Source: Theristus sp. LFF4_11
Lineage: Eukaryota > Nematoda > Chromadorea > Monhysterida > Xyalidae
Assembly (NCBI GenBank): GCA_030248135.1
Contig: JASANC010003066.1
Location: 20,001-84,000, forward strand
DNA: 64,000 bases
Reading direction: 5' to 3'
Shown here: in pieces, positions 30,232 to 41,114 of the stretch
Layout: every line of letters starts with the position of its first letter
Numbering within the stretch: the first letter of the stretch is position 1
Notes under the pieces: generated by a model
The model's input: the letters and a program-made list of their open reading frames with translations, nothing else
Database searches by the model: none
Told to the model about the DNA's origin: nothing
Program-made: the position numbers and the translations under genes

Positions 30232-30686
30232 AGCCAATTGGTGCCGAGTACAAAGTTGCATTTTCTAGCAGTTTGCTGGGAAAACTTGGATTTGACCCAG
30301 CCACTGTGTTTATTTGTAACGAAACACCCATATCAGTGCGGTCAACTGTGCAACCAAATTTATATTTGAACAACGAAAACTTTTTTGTCATGTGTGACAT
30401 TGTTCAGCCGTCATTCTTTAATGATACCATGCTTCCGGTTTTGTTTCATTCACCCATACATTACGGTGATCGCAACTCAAAATCTTCTGTTGACTTTGTG
30501 GCTACGAGGCTTAAACGCATTTATGAAAACATAAAACCGTGCTATGTTAAGCTCAGAAACCAAGGCGTGTATTATCAATTTACAATTACGCTTTTGAATG
30601 AAAAATTAGAACAATTGCGTTTCTGTTCCATGGATGTTGGTGTGATCACATTCTGTCTTCATTTCAAAAAAGAATTTTATTTGTAA
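30207..30686 (+). CDS. Penton-like minor capsid protein, C-terminal part
   Basis: An open frame of about 155 codons resembling the C-terminal half of the Polinton minor capsid (single jelly-roll penton) family: VAFSSSLLGKLGF, FFVMCDIVQP followed by LPVLF, and a final VITFCLHFKK correspond to conserved blocks of that family in order. The penton occupies capsid vertices. No ATG opens the frame; a splice acceptor, CTGCAG at 30,201-30,206, would start it at 30,207, inside integrase exon 2. The usual N-terminal half is not recognisable upstream. It may come from an upstream exon by alternative splicing, or the gene may be truncated. Confidence 0.65.
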   Translation, partial: QKSFAVRLKPIGAEYKVAFSSSLLGKLGFDPATVFICNETPISVRSTVQPNLYLNNENFFVMCDIVQPSFFNDTMLPVLFHSPIHYGDRNSKSSVDFVATRLKRIYENIKPCYVKLRNQGVYYQFTITLLNEKLEQLRFCSMDVGVITFCLHFKKEFYL

Positions 30687-30706
30687 TTTTTATTTGTCGC
30701 TGCGTC

Positions 30707-31003
30707 ATGTTTGAAAAACAGGCGCAAACAACTTTAACCGCAACCGATTACCTTGGTCGCACTCCTAAAAACAATTGGATCTTTTGGGGTGACGTCAAGC
30801 CAACACCCGAAAACGCAGAAGAAACTAAACTTCAAGAATCAAAGGCTGAAGTTCTGGCGGAGGAAAAGAAACTACCAGTAAAGCGGAAGCGTAGACGTCC
30901 GGTTCGCTCAAACAAAGTCAAAAGAAAAGCTCTAAAAACAAAGCGCAAGCGGTCGAGTCGGTCAAAACCAAAACGTCGCGTCAACAAACGCCGTCGCCGT
31001 TAA
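30707..31003 (+). CDS. Basic core-like protein
   Basis: A 98-codon ORF with an acidic/neutral first half and a strongly basic second half made of Lys/Arg runs (KRKRRRPVRS, KRRVNKRRRR). It lies between the penton-like exon and the capsid gene, only 3 bases before the capsid ATG. Position and composition fit a DNA-condensing virion core protein like those of adenoviruses and adintoviruses, and the tail would also act as a nuclear localisation signal. The assignment rests on composition and context, not on alignment. Confidence 0.6.
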   Translation: MFEKQAQTTLTATDYLGRTPKNNWIFWGDVKPTPENAEETKLQESKAEVLAEEKKLPVKRKRRRPVRSNKVKRKALKTKRKRSSRSKPKRRVNKRRRR

Positions 31004-31006
31004 AAA

Positions 31007-32371
31007 ATGCAACTCGTAACGCCTGAGCTTTTGCTTTTTAGCAACCCGCCATCAGTTAATGAATTTATTCGCACCGAAGAAGTTGAAGTAAGATTTATTG
31101 AGTTCTAGTAATTTATTGACATGGCATTAATTTGCGCATTTTGCAGATACACGCTGGTGTGATGCAAAATAGTGACTGTGGGTTGGTACAATTTGATTTC
31201 AACACTGGCTCAACGTCGTTTTTGCGTGCAAACATGAAACTGCGATCTACTTTCCACATTGAAACAGTGGCAGGTGATGCCCTCGTGGGCACTGATGAAG
31301 TTGCGCCATGCCACATGGCACCGCTTTTGAATTTTCAGTCACAAACCTTGAAAGTAAATGACACAGTTTTGGAAAGCTACAATTCTCTTGCCCATTACTT
31401 GAATTTTTTCATTGCTGAAGTTACTTATGGCGAAGAGGCCAAGAAAAGCCATTTGCCAAAAACTCTTTTGTACATTCAAGACAGCGTTGCAAAGTTTGAT
31501 TCGCCCAGTGAAAACGAGGGATATAAACAGAGACAAACTATGTTTGCGATGAGTGCAAAAAATACGTTTGAACATCCATTAAACTTTGCCATTTCTCAAA
31601 CCAACCGTCTTTTAATGCCAAATACAAACGTTCAAGTGTCACTTATTCATGCTCCCAACAGGGTGCGCCTGCAAACTTCATCTGTGGATAAAGAATACAA
31701 AATTGTTTACGATAGTGTTAGTTTAGTGGTGGAAAAAGTTTGGCTTCGTGAAAGTCTTGTGCAGCACATTTACACTCGTTTTAGAGAACTTGGGTTTTGT
31801 TTGTACCCAATTTTTAAAATTTTCCCGTCACCATCAGCTCGTTGCAGGAACAAGCCAGTTTTTTGTAAAGTTAAGCACAGGTCAGAAACCGCTGTTTGTT
31901 ATGGCTGGCTTTGTTAAAAGTTTAGATTTTGCTGGTAATTATATTTCAGTGTTTTCAAATTTTCGACCTTTACAAGTTTCAAAAGCTGAATGTGCCTATG
32001 GCAGTGAAGTTATTTCGTTTGAACCAAATTTTGGTGGTACTCTTTTTACAAACGTTAACGTCACTAGAGAGTATGCTGCGTTTTGTCAACTCGTAGCTGG
32101 AAATTTAACTCAGGGAAGTAGTCACGTTGATTACCAGCGGTGGTTTTATAATTTCAACTTTTTTGCGTTCAACTTTTCAAATCATCCTCTCACAGGCCAA
32201 TATTTTGTGCCAACCACTAATGAAATGAATGATTTAACTTTGCGTTTTACTTTTAGCCAATCCAGTCCTGAACCATACACGTTGATAGCTTTTATTGCCA
32301 CACAGAATTATGCTAAATTGCATATTGATGGTACTGTTTCAATGAACTATAGTCCGGGCATACCGTCATAA
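31007..32371 (+). CDS. Major capsid protein (double jelly roll)
   Basis: Exon 1, 31007-31087, ends at GTAAGA; exon 2 starts at 31,147. The reading frame changes between about 31,757 and 31,850, where an intron (acceptor near TCGTTGCAG at 31,847) or a frameshift must be assumed; I cannot choose the donor with confidence. The last part is open to 32,371. The N-terminal half has the family's early block, including YGEEAKKSHL, which resembles the capsid family often annotated as F54H12.2-like transposon-derived proteins. The C-terminal half has the second-barrel pattern around FVKLSTGQKP and PTTNEMNDLTL. The protein forms the hexon-like capsid shell. A polyadenylation-like AATAAA follows at about 32,411. 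Confidence 0.85.
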
Positions 32372-32776
32372 TTTTATGTTCGTGTTCAATAACTCTTGCG
32401 GTGTAATACTATTAATAAAAAGTTGGCAAGTTTTGGAGTACAAAAATGTTTACCACTTCAAATCAACCACAATATTGATACGTAGCACTAAAATGCGGTT
32501 CAGGATTGTACAATATTACAATTCAGCATGATAAGGTTACAATGGAAGCACCTCTACATGGGAGGCTTTACATGCACGGCGATAAGGTTACAGTAAAAGC
32601 AAAACACTGACGTAAAACGTACACGGATACAAAATCATTTCACAAAAACGAATGCTGACAAAAAACCAAAAGCACTACAATGCAGGCAGTATATGCGCAG
32701 GTATTTGAGTTGGGTACTGTTTCAATAACTTGTGAAAACACAACATTTTCAGCGAATGCAGACGTTTCTGCTTGGA
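32372..32776. other. Gap between convergent Polinton genes
   Basis: Non-coding sequence between the 3' ends of the capsid gene and the leftward protease gene. Contains AATAAA at about 32,411 and a twice-repeated GATAAGGTTACA (about 32,530 and 32,581). Nothing else seen. Confidence 0.5.
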
Positions 32777-34644
32777 TCAATCTTCAATGCTGGCGGCTTT
32801 GAAAATGTGATTGTCTGCATTTTCAGGGTCCGTATAGGTGCCCAGTTGCAGTTTGGTGAAAAAATACAAGGTGGAATTGTAAACTGTATGAGAAGCAGGT
32901 GGTAAACAGTGCATGATTGTATCGCAAATAAACGTTTCAGTGCATGAGTATAGTTTGTTGGCATCAATGGCTCGTTGGCAGTTCTCAACATGGTTCAATA
33001 TTGTGATTGTGAACGTGTCTCGGTTCAAATCAACATCAACTCTGAACGTAAACATAGGCCAATCATTGGCACACGTGTTGTCACAGCACACAAAATACAG
33101 CATGTCATTGTCATCTGAGCCAGCAACAAGTCGAGATGTGAATTCAGGTATATTCGGATCAGTGGCAAACACAGAGTAAATTAACGAGTTTGAACATGTG
33201 CGCTCAAAATCCAAATTCACAATGTCCTTGGTGGCCAGACGTAGCAGTCTCAGCTGCTTGTTTGGATGTTTCGCATCAGGTCGCATGATCGCACGGTAAT
33301 TTCGGTTTGTACCGTTGGTGAATCGGCGAAGGTTAAGACTCGTCTCCGACGCTAATTTCTCGTTTGTTGAATCGCACATTGTCATGTAGCGAGCCATTTT
33401 TGGTCTGATGGTCCAGTCTGAGACCATATCGTGTTCGCAACCAACCTCAGGATCACTACCGCGATAAACTCGCAAAACTGTTCGAAACGCAACGAATAAT
33501 TTACAAATGCTCAAACTGTGAACTCGGTAGTGGATCCAGTAAAACAAAATGAACTGATTACTTTCTGGTGTATGCAAGTAAACATTTGTTTCACTACATC
33601 TGCAGTGGCACAGTATCAAGCCAATCTGAGTTTGGCCAATTTTTCTTTTGCTATGATCTGTCTCAGATATCGCTAGCATGAACATGTTATCATGTGACAC
33701 GTTTTCACAAACGGACTTAATTTTGCTCTTAATGTCGTAGAACACAATGGACACATCGCAGATCTTACGTTGGAATACAAGAACAAAACTGTTTTGCACC
33801 AAGCAACTCAATTCCGCAAAAACTGTCAGTGAAAAACGTTGAACAAAAGCAGTCACAAGATCTGACAATTCACCACATTCTCCCCGTGGCACACATTTCA
33901 AAACAGAAAGCTTTCTGGTGAGTTGGTTTTCCACCTGTTTCATAGCATGAAGAACAAGAAATACAACGTACACGGCATTACATCCAACCGGATAAAAATG
34001 ATCAATATTTGAAAGGGAAAAAGACGTTTCAACAAGCATGGCGTGAAAGAAGTTGTCTTACTTTTGCTGTTCCAAGCACAGATTTTGCAGATAAAATTTC
34101 GGTGAGATCAGCAAAGCCGGCGAGCCAGGCCAGTCTGAAAAAAAAATGTTCTTTATGTTTGTTGTGTGTACACGATGCATGTTTCACATAATACACTCAC
34201 ACACTGATATCATTGGCTTTGCTGCAAATGTGTTTTAACGATTCGTCTTCCAAAAGCTTTGCGGCAAAATAGAAAACGTAAACGGCGCACAGCTTGCTCC
34301 CTGCGTTTTGAACTGGGTGTGCCAGCGATTGAAAACTGTTTGATTGATTTGATTTCAGAAATGCGATGAGCGTGTCACTCTGCTGCGCCAATGAATCAAT
34401 CAGAAAAACCTTTCCTTGCCGATTTGTCACAACAGCGCTGTAGTGCCTGTTCTAAAATGCCATTTGCTGTTGCACACTTGGTTTAAACTTTTTAACAATT
34501 TAACCTACAAACCTCTAATAAGACAACAACAGTGGGATACTGAAGTTTCAGACTGAGCAGATGGTCAGCATTGAACACTCCAGCGAATACGTTGGCCGTT
34601 GTATTGTGGTGCCGAAATAATTGTGCCAGTTTGTGTCGGTCCAT
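32777..34644 (-). CDS. Adenain-like cysteine protease with long C-terminal extension
   Basis: Exons 34644-34513, 34451-34201, 34134-34062 and 33934-32777 have GT-AG boundaries and agree in phase, giving about 537 residues. The protease part is in exons 1-2: GVFNADHL, the catalytic His in HYSAVV, Asp in FLIDSL, Gln in HPVQ and the nucleophile Cys in KLCAVYVF, in the order typical of adenovirus proteinase and Ulp1-type enzymes. It matures capsid precursors. Exon 4 alone is 386 codons with no recognised domain. Adenain-like enzymes are usually about 200 residues, so the extension is unusual. Alternatively the last block is a separate gene starting at an ATG at 34,039. Its start codon lies one base from that of the divergent membrane protein gene. 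Confidence 0.75.
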
Positions 34645-34645
34645 T

Positions 34646-35449
34646 ATGATCACGACTCTTGTGCTGCTGCTGCTCTGCAGTTGCGCGCTGACAGTCGGCT
34701 GCCGTGAAAAACTATTCGAACATTGTTGTTTGCGCTTAAATTCGTTAATTTGTGATCACGCAGCGGTGAGCGTACCAGTGACAGGCGCCGAAACAACAAA
34801 TTTTCAAATCCAATATGCGGACATGAAAAGTTGCAAAACTGAAATAAAGGACAGCATTGTGCAAGTGTTGCCAAATCTGAGATCGTTCACTTTTCCGTAC
34901 GACTGCGCCTGCTTGAATTCAACCGTGTTGCCACAACTAAAACACCCAACGGTCAAGATGGAACACAGAAGTTTTTGTGGTTAGTAACATTGGGCACATT
35001 CGCTGTACATGTACAATGTACATGCACATTGTTAACATTGCAGCACAGCATATTCACAAATCAACACCGCGTTCAAACAACCACGCAATTTGGATTGGAT
35101 CCGTCGCTACGGTTGTTTGTTTATGTTTTTGTAGTTTTGCATGCTGATTGGTTGTGTGACAGCGCTCGTTTGTTTATTTCAGTTTTAAATTCAGTCTATT
35201 TTTATTCAGTTTCACATTTCCCTCCACTTAGGCGGTCGTCATTCTTGCTGTTGCTGTTTTGCTTGGCGCAATTGCGATCAGACGTCGCAGAGCAACATTA
35301 GCAAACGGATATGAAAATATGAGCATGTCAGAACTGACATATGAGTATGTTGTTGACGTCCTTTGTTTATTGTTTATTGTTCACCGGCTTTATTCACGTT
35401 GCAAAAAGCGCATTTATTGCAGCAACCACAGCTCAACAACACAACTGTG
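34646..35449 (+). CDS. Putative type I membrane protein
   Basis: A probable start at 34,646 gives a signal peptide (ITTLVLLLLCSCALTVGC) and a cysteine-rich ectodomain of about 90 residues with one N-glycosylation site (NST). A second exon after TTAG at about 35,231 encodes a membrane segment, VVILAVAVLLGAIAI, followed by RRRR and a short tail with tyrosine motifs YENM and YEYV. The donor is not certain; GTCAAG near 34,954 would keep phase. The topology is that of a small cell-surface or virion membrane glycoprotein. No sequence family is recognised. It lies between the protease and packaging ATPase genes. Confidence 0.5.
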
Positions 35450-36127
35450 ATGACAGAAATTGACGCTGGAGAATTTTTTTTAAAACAAAACTGTCTTATT
35501 CTGTTTGTGGGTGTTTCTCAAAGCCGAAAATCTTCTTACTGTGTAAAATTTTTAAAAAATTTCAATTATACTGCACCCGGAAAGCCAATCACAAAATGTC
35601 GTCTGTTTTATGACATTTGGCAACCGTTGTATGATGATTTAATAAGCTCGCTGCCTTGCCCAGTAGAGGCATTTAAGGGTATTCCAAATGCTGCCACGGA
35701 AAATGATGATTTTTTTCAGTCTGACGCTTTAGGGCTGACTGTCAATATTTTTGATGATGTTCAATATATGTTTAAAAATGCTGCAGTGTCAAATTTAATG
35801 CGTAGATTAGCTATGAACTTGACACACCACTACGATTCTATGAATATCATTTTACTTCACAGCATCTATGATCGATCTATTCCAGTGTTACAAACTTTGC
35901 GCCAAAACGCTCATTACTTAATTTTAATGAAGTCTTCAACAAGTGACATGCTTGCAAATCTTTCTAAAACGTTCTTTGCGCACAAACCCATTTCCTTTCT
36001 TTCAAACGTTGCACATTATGTTTTTGAAATTTTAAACGTCGACTATTTTGTTCTTTGCACTAGAGACAAACAAAAGTTGAGAACAGGTATTTTTTATACT
36101 GAACAGGGTTATATGTTCTTAACATGA
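35450..36127 (+). CDS. FtsK/A32-type DNA-packaging ATPase
   Basis: A 225-codon ORF starting MTEIDAGEFF. The P-loop is GVSQSRKSS, with Arg in place of the usual Gly before Lys, and the Walker B motif is VNIFDDVQ. Length and position fit Polinton packaging ATPases, which pump the genome into preformed capsids. Its stop overlaps the next ORF's start (ATGA), suggesting coupled translation or one transcript. An upstream ATG at 35,363 in the same frame is less likely, because those codons overlap the membrane protein tail. Confidence 0.85.
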   Translation: MTEIDAGEFFLKQNCLILFVGVSQSRKSSYCVKFLKNFNYTAPGKPITKCRLFYDIWQPLYDDLISSLPCPVEAFKGIPNAATENDDFFQSDALGLTVNIFDDVQYMFKNAAVSNLMRRLAMNLTHHYDSMNIILLHSIYDRSIPVLQTLRQNAHYLILMKSSTSDMLANLSKTFFAHKPISFLSNVAHYVFEILNVDYFVLCTRDKQKLRTGIFYTEQGYMFLT

Positions 36128-36378
36128 CGGATGAAAAGTTGCTGTTCGTTTTAATGGATAAAAACGTGTGTGCGAGAATTAAGAAAGCCATTTTGACGCA
36201 CGCAGACGAAACGTTACTCTTGCTGATTAGCAGCGCCGCAGTAAATGCACATTCACCGCATAAATCAGTGCAACGTGATCTGGCCGCAGTAGCGTCTTCC
36301 AACCCAGAAGATTGTCGCTCGCTACTTTTGACACGACAAAAGTTTCAACGCATTTTACCTTGTCTGAATGGCCAGTAG
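36124..36378 (+). CDS. Hypothetical Polinton protein
   Basis: An 84-codon ORF overlapping the ATPase stop by 4 bases and the next ORF by 11. Predicted mostly helical with a leucine-rich stretch (ETLLLLISSAAVNAH). No family recognised. Tight packing with its neighbours supports it as a real gene. Confidence 0.55.
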   Translation: MTDEKLLFVLMDKNVCARIKKAILTHADETLLLLISSAAVNAHSPHKSVQRDLAAVASSNPEDCRSLLLTRQKFQRILPCLNGQ

Positions 36379-36871
36379 CTTCAAAGCAATGATGGTGATT
36401 GATCCAGACCGCTACAGAGATTTGCTATCTAAAAACAATGAGCGCTCAAAAACTCCGCCATTGCAAAGTGCACCTCAACCTCCTGTTGCTGATGTAGAGC
36501 CTGAAGAGCGCAAAGATGATGACGCCAGTGATATCATTGTCACTGAAATTCTGAGCGCTGTACCACCGAAACAACGCGGTTGTTGCGCGGTGCTCTTAAA
36601 TCAGCTAATAAAAGTTCCATCCTTTGGTTTTAATTATTTGACTGGTGAGCTTGTAGTTAATGGTAGCCAAGTAAGAGCGTCAAATCTTGTGGATTTATTG
36701 ATTTCAGTTTCAAAGCAAAAATCACCAGGCCAACGTCATATTCACAAAGTTGTCGGGTTTGATGCGTTTATAAACTTGATATGTCAAAGCGGTATGCCTC
36801 TTTTATTGTTACCGGACGCAGACATTCGAGATTTAATTGTTAAACAAAAATTACGTTACAAATCAGAATAA
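36368..36871 (+). CDS. Hypothetical Polinton protein
   Basis: A 167-codon ORF with a proline/acidic linker (about residues 28-55) and a C-terminal half that looks globular (VPSFGFNYLTGELVVNG, IRDLIVKQKL). Many Polintons carry an ORF of this size and layout next to the ATPase; its role is unknown. It ends 16 bases inside the 3' end of the convergent polymerase gene. Confidence 0.6.
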   Translation: MASSFKAMMVIDPDRYRDLLSKNNERSKTPPLQSAPQPPVADVEPEERKDDDASDIIVTEILSAVPPKQRGCCAVLLNQLIKVPSFGFNYLTGELVVNGSQVRASNLVDLLISVSKQKSPGQRHIHKVVGFDAFINLICQSGMPLLLLPDADIRDLIVKQKLRYKSE

Positions 36872-39800
36872 GTTACAGTTTCGATCAGATCAGGTTTCAA
36901 AAGCTTTCGTTTTATATAATATGATTTTAGGCAGGCTTTTTGCTGCAAATATGTCACAATGTTGCATTCTTTCTGACGAATTCCTGTGTCAATTGTGATT
37001 AGTTCACTGTCGTTTCGATCATACAGTGCGTCCAGGAATGTGTCAAGAGTAAAATGTGGAAAGTTTGACAAACTGCGGGTAATGCTGCGTGTGGCCAGCT
37101 TGACGTTTTGATCGTTGTTATGCTCGTCCTTTGCACACACGAGATGCAGTTTTGAACTGAGGTACACTGCAGTGTCAGCTTCAAATTCTTTATGAAACTT
37201 TCCTGGCGTGTACCGCTCTGACTCGCTTGTTTGGAACAACATTGGGTACTCTCGCTGAAATTGTTCTAGTTTTCCCGGCTTTACGCATTCCTCCAACGTT
37301 GGTTCTGCCAAACAAAAGCTGATGTTATCAGTGTCAGAGTTGAGATACTCAAACTTGTCGTCCAGAAGCCAGTCGGGCATCTTCTCAGCACATAGACGAA
37401 GCAGCGCAATCTTTGCCAACCATAAAATCTAAAAAATTCTATTTTAATAAACGTTCAGTCGAAAAAAACCAATGACACCGACTTCCAAACCCAGTGTCAC
37501 TGGATTACGGCGGTATGTACGTTGCTGCTTTGTTGTGACTTCCATCAACGGATCATCAACGTCACCATAGTCGGCTGGCAAAACATCCACCAAAAGATTT
37601 GAATGAGCATAGCGTTGCTTGAATGCGCTGGTTTTCACAAACTTGGTGTTGCGAAAGTTGGTAGCCTTTATCAGGCTACTGCCGAACACACCTAAAGCAG
37701 ACTTTTTTTGCTGCAATGCATTTTTTCAAAACACAACATTTGTTTACCTGCATTATTTTGCAACTTGTACGTTTTGGCCTGCAATAATTCACCAGCTTCG
37801 GCGGCTCTCTTGCGCCTCTCACATCGTTCTGACACAAAACTTTCAAATATCACAGCTTTGTTCATTTGATAGACTGTGGGCAACTCAGTCACCTCGTAAC
37901 CAAGCTCCATGACATATCGCACAAAAGTTATACTCAAAAAGGCCTTTTCAACAAAAAACGAGGTGACGAGTGTTTTTTGTTTTGGTCTTTTAATGTTGTG
38001 CTTTTCGGCATAGTCATGCATTTCTTTGATGATCATGTCGTCTGGTATTAGCACTTTCTTGAACAGCGCTGAAACAAATAAACAGCGGTGTCAGTGCGGA
38101 CACACCATAAAACAGCAAAGGTGCAAAGTTACCCGGAAACTGGTCGTGTTGTTTTCGAAGATGCGTGGGCAGTGAAATGCTAGCGATGCAAAAACCCTCA
38201 ACAGTGCCGTTTTCAATGGCTATAAAAAATAAGTGAGCAAGGGTGTTTTTTATCTTGTGCGTCACTGCTAAATTTTTAACTAACCGTCAATCATTTCCGA
38301 CTGTGTGTATGTTTGCTGTCGAATCAATGGACCTACACTGATCAAATTTGCAACTTCAGCAACCGTTTTGTCTTTGAGTTTCTTTTTCCACTCGCACGAC
38401 CACATGACAGTGAGGTGATACCCGTTTCTTCGAATCAAGTCGTCCCTAAAGTCTGACTGTGCCCGCCAGTCGGCAACAGTTTTGCCGTTGTGTTCAATTT
38501 TTCTTGTCACTTCCGTCAGGTGCAAGTTGCACTGACCATGGTGCGACTTGATGTTGCAATCGTGGTACTCAAAAACACGACGACGGCCATAACAATCAAT
38601 TGCGTAGCCGTCAAATCTGGCCATTGTTCCACGACCAGTTTGACCATTGTGGTACAGATATGCAGATTTTTCGCCAAAGTTTCCTAAACAAACTAAATTT
38701 TTTAGTACGCAACAGCCGTACGCGCATACGGCTGTAACTAACCGGCGTGCTGAATGACGCTAACAATTGTTTCGTCCATTCTTCGCTCAGTCTCTATCCA
38801 TGAAAGAGCGTGTGTCAATCGCAGAGACCCGAGCAACTCTGGCCTGTGTAATCCATCAATTACAGGGTGTTGTTTTAAAGAGGTTTTTTTGCATGTACCA
38901 ACCTGTACTCGTTTTCAATATCCCTTCGAGCATATATTCCAACCATCATTGGTTGCATTGAGGCCCAAGCGTAAAGCGCTGAACATATTAGGTTACATAA
39001 ACACACTGTTTGTTTAAAAACGTTGAAACACACACACACACACCTGTCAGATCGTAGCACTGTATGCTCTTGCAGAATTTTGCCTCGTCTCCGTAGACAT
39101 GTTGTTTTATGCGCGTGTGGCCAACTTTTGCATAACGTTTGTACACCTAGTGTGGTTGAATGATTCGTAAAACAGGCTATACTATAAACTTTACCAAGTA
39201 CCTGACTGCAGCCGCCAATTTTGTTTTCCTCGCACAAATTTCGAAATTCGCCACCGAATCGCATTACTCTGACGGCGGACTGTTCGGCAACGCATCTGCA
39301 TGCCATATTGGCCATTGTGCTTGAAATGGTCATGAACGAAGTCAGGTCGATTGTTTCTTCGCGGTAAACAGAGAGTATAGACTCCACCATTGCGCACATT
39401 GGAACGGCATCTTGCACACAATAATGCTTGAGAATGTCCAAAAGACTGGTGAAACCCCTTTCAATCCATCCTCTGCGCAGTTTGAGATACTTTTGAAAGC
39501 CATTCTGCGGGATACACGTGAAACCGCTGGCCTTCAAAGCGGATTCTTCGTTGCCGTGCATGTGCAAAGCCTGCTGGTACTTCTCAAAGTCGTAGTTTAG
39601 ACTGTTGGTTTGTTTGATGCTATCATTGAAACTAGCATAGCTTGGAATGCTGTCTTTGAAGTTTTCAAACGAGCGCACAGCAGCGTACGGAAATGCTGCT
39701 TTGAAGTGATCAGCATTTGAACCAAACTTTTCCAGGTAGGATGCGTACGACATTCGTGTTCCTGAAAAACTGGCGAGTAGCATTCGTTCTGTTCTTACAT

Positions 39801-41111
39801 GTACCGGATAATGTTGTGTTCAACACACCTGTAACTAGCATAATGTCGTGGAAACACAGTCGATTTGAGCTCAGCGACAAGTACCTGTTGCCACGTTTTA
39901 TTGTACGCAATGGTCCATCCAACATATTGAGCACAGCAAGAAACCCAGAGTTGCGAAACTGCGCTATATCGTACTTTGATCCTTGAAAACATTTTTTTGC
40001 GCTTTGTCGACAACTTAAGCTATAAAAGCCAGCATGTGAAATTTATAAGGCACGTACCGTTCCAAGTGTATACGTTGAGCACACTGTAATATTTTGTTAG
40101 CTCCTGCTCTGCACGTTTCAACTTTTGTAACCAGCCCGGTTTGTTCTGTACTGTTGCCAAGTGCTGGCGCTCCGCAAGAATGTCAAACAGCCATTTGAAC
40201 CGACGCATGTAGTGCTGTTTTGCTATCTCGCTGAGGTCTAGCATTAGTTTTACAGCTTTTCTAATCCATTCACGATCCTCTGCTGTTTCTGGGTAAAACA
40301 AATCTACTTGTGTCTTGCCATCAATTTTTGGTCTGACAGTGTCGCTGATAACTAAGAAGCACATTTCATGTTGTTCCAACACAACTGTTTTCTCAGTTTT
40401 CAATCGTTCTGCTTCCGTTTCTGACAGTTTCTGCAAATAGCTCTCTGAGTCAATGCAGCAGAACATGTTTCGCATCAGTTGCTGTTCAGCTTGTTGTGAA
40501 ATGTCAATTCCACAATGACGTATGCGTTGAAATACTGTGGGCCGACATGTCCACGGGCCTTCCACATCAATGATGCGTGTCAGTTGTTCTGGAACCCTTT
40601 TGCCAGTTTCCTCAAATTTCCTTTTGGCGTAACAACGAGTGTAGTGCGTGTGCAGCGATTGCTTGTGGGCAAATCTTTCAAAACAGAAACAACATTCGTG
40701 AACTCCAAAATACGCGTCGCCTCGTTGAATTAGTTGAAAGAGTCTTGTTTTCTCGCTGTATTGAATTCGAACAATGCGATTCAGCGTGAAGAAATGCGCG
40801 GAATTAATTATAGTTTTATTTGTTTCGTCGTACAACCAAATAGTCACATGCGATTGTGTGGCAATTCGAGTAATGAGTGAAATATCAGAAGCGCCAATTT
40901 CGCAAGATGGTAAATTTGGAATACTTTGCATAGCGGAATCAACAGTTTGCAACAACAATTTTTCCGGCACAGTAGAGTAATGGATACAGCAAAATAATGA
41001 CAATAATGATTTGTTAACATGCTTTCCATTTCGCATTATGCGCGAAAAAGTTTTCACGGAGTGCAATCGGTGCTTAACTAAAAAACCAAAAATATATATT
41101 AAAGAGCACAA
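36856..41111 (-). CDS. Protein-primed family B DNA polymerase
   Basis: A leftward gene in about nine or ten exons. The largest segments are about 41,070-40,058, 39,982-39,829, 39,761-39,197, then smaller ones near 39,149-39,044, 38,980-38,904, 38,680-38,280, 38,250-38,070, 38,050-37,750, 37,700-37,450 and 37,430-36,856. The N-terminal region has a Cys/His finger (CCFCFERF...HTHYTRC), as in other Polinton polymerases. The exonuclease motif is DSES (about 40,445). Palm motif A is YDLTALYAW, split by an intron near 39,043, and motif C is SDTDN (about 37,330). The enzyme copies the linear element using a terminal protein primer. The N-terminal start is not certain: no good ATG opens the frame at its upstream end, and an AG at about 41,074 may be a splice acceptor. 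Confidence 0.9.
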
Positions 41112-41114
41112 TTT

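Noticed and set aside
33934..34039. Second protease-like nucleophile motif (DHFYPVGCNAVYVVF)
   Set aside because: It resembles the catalytic Cys region of the upstream exon, but no partner His or Asp is present and the segment is probably intronic in the fused gene model.
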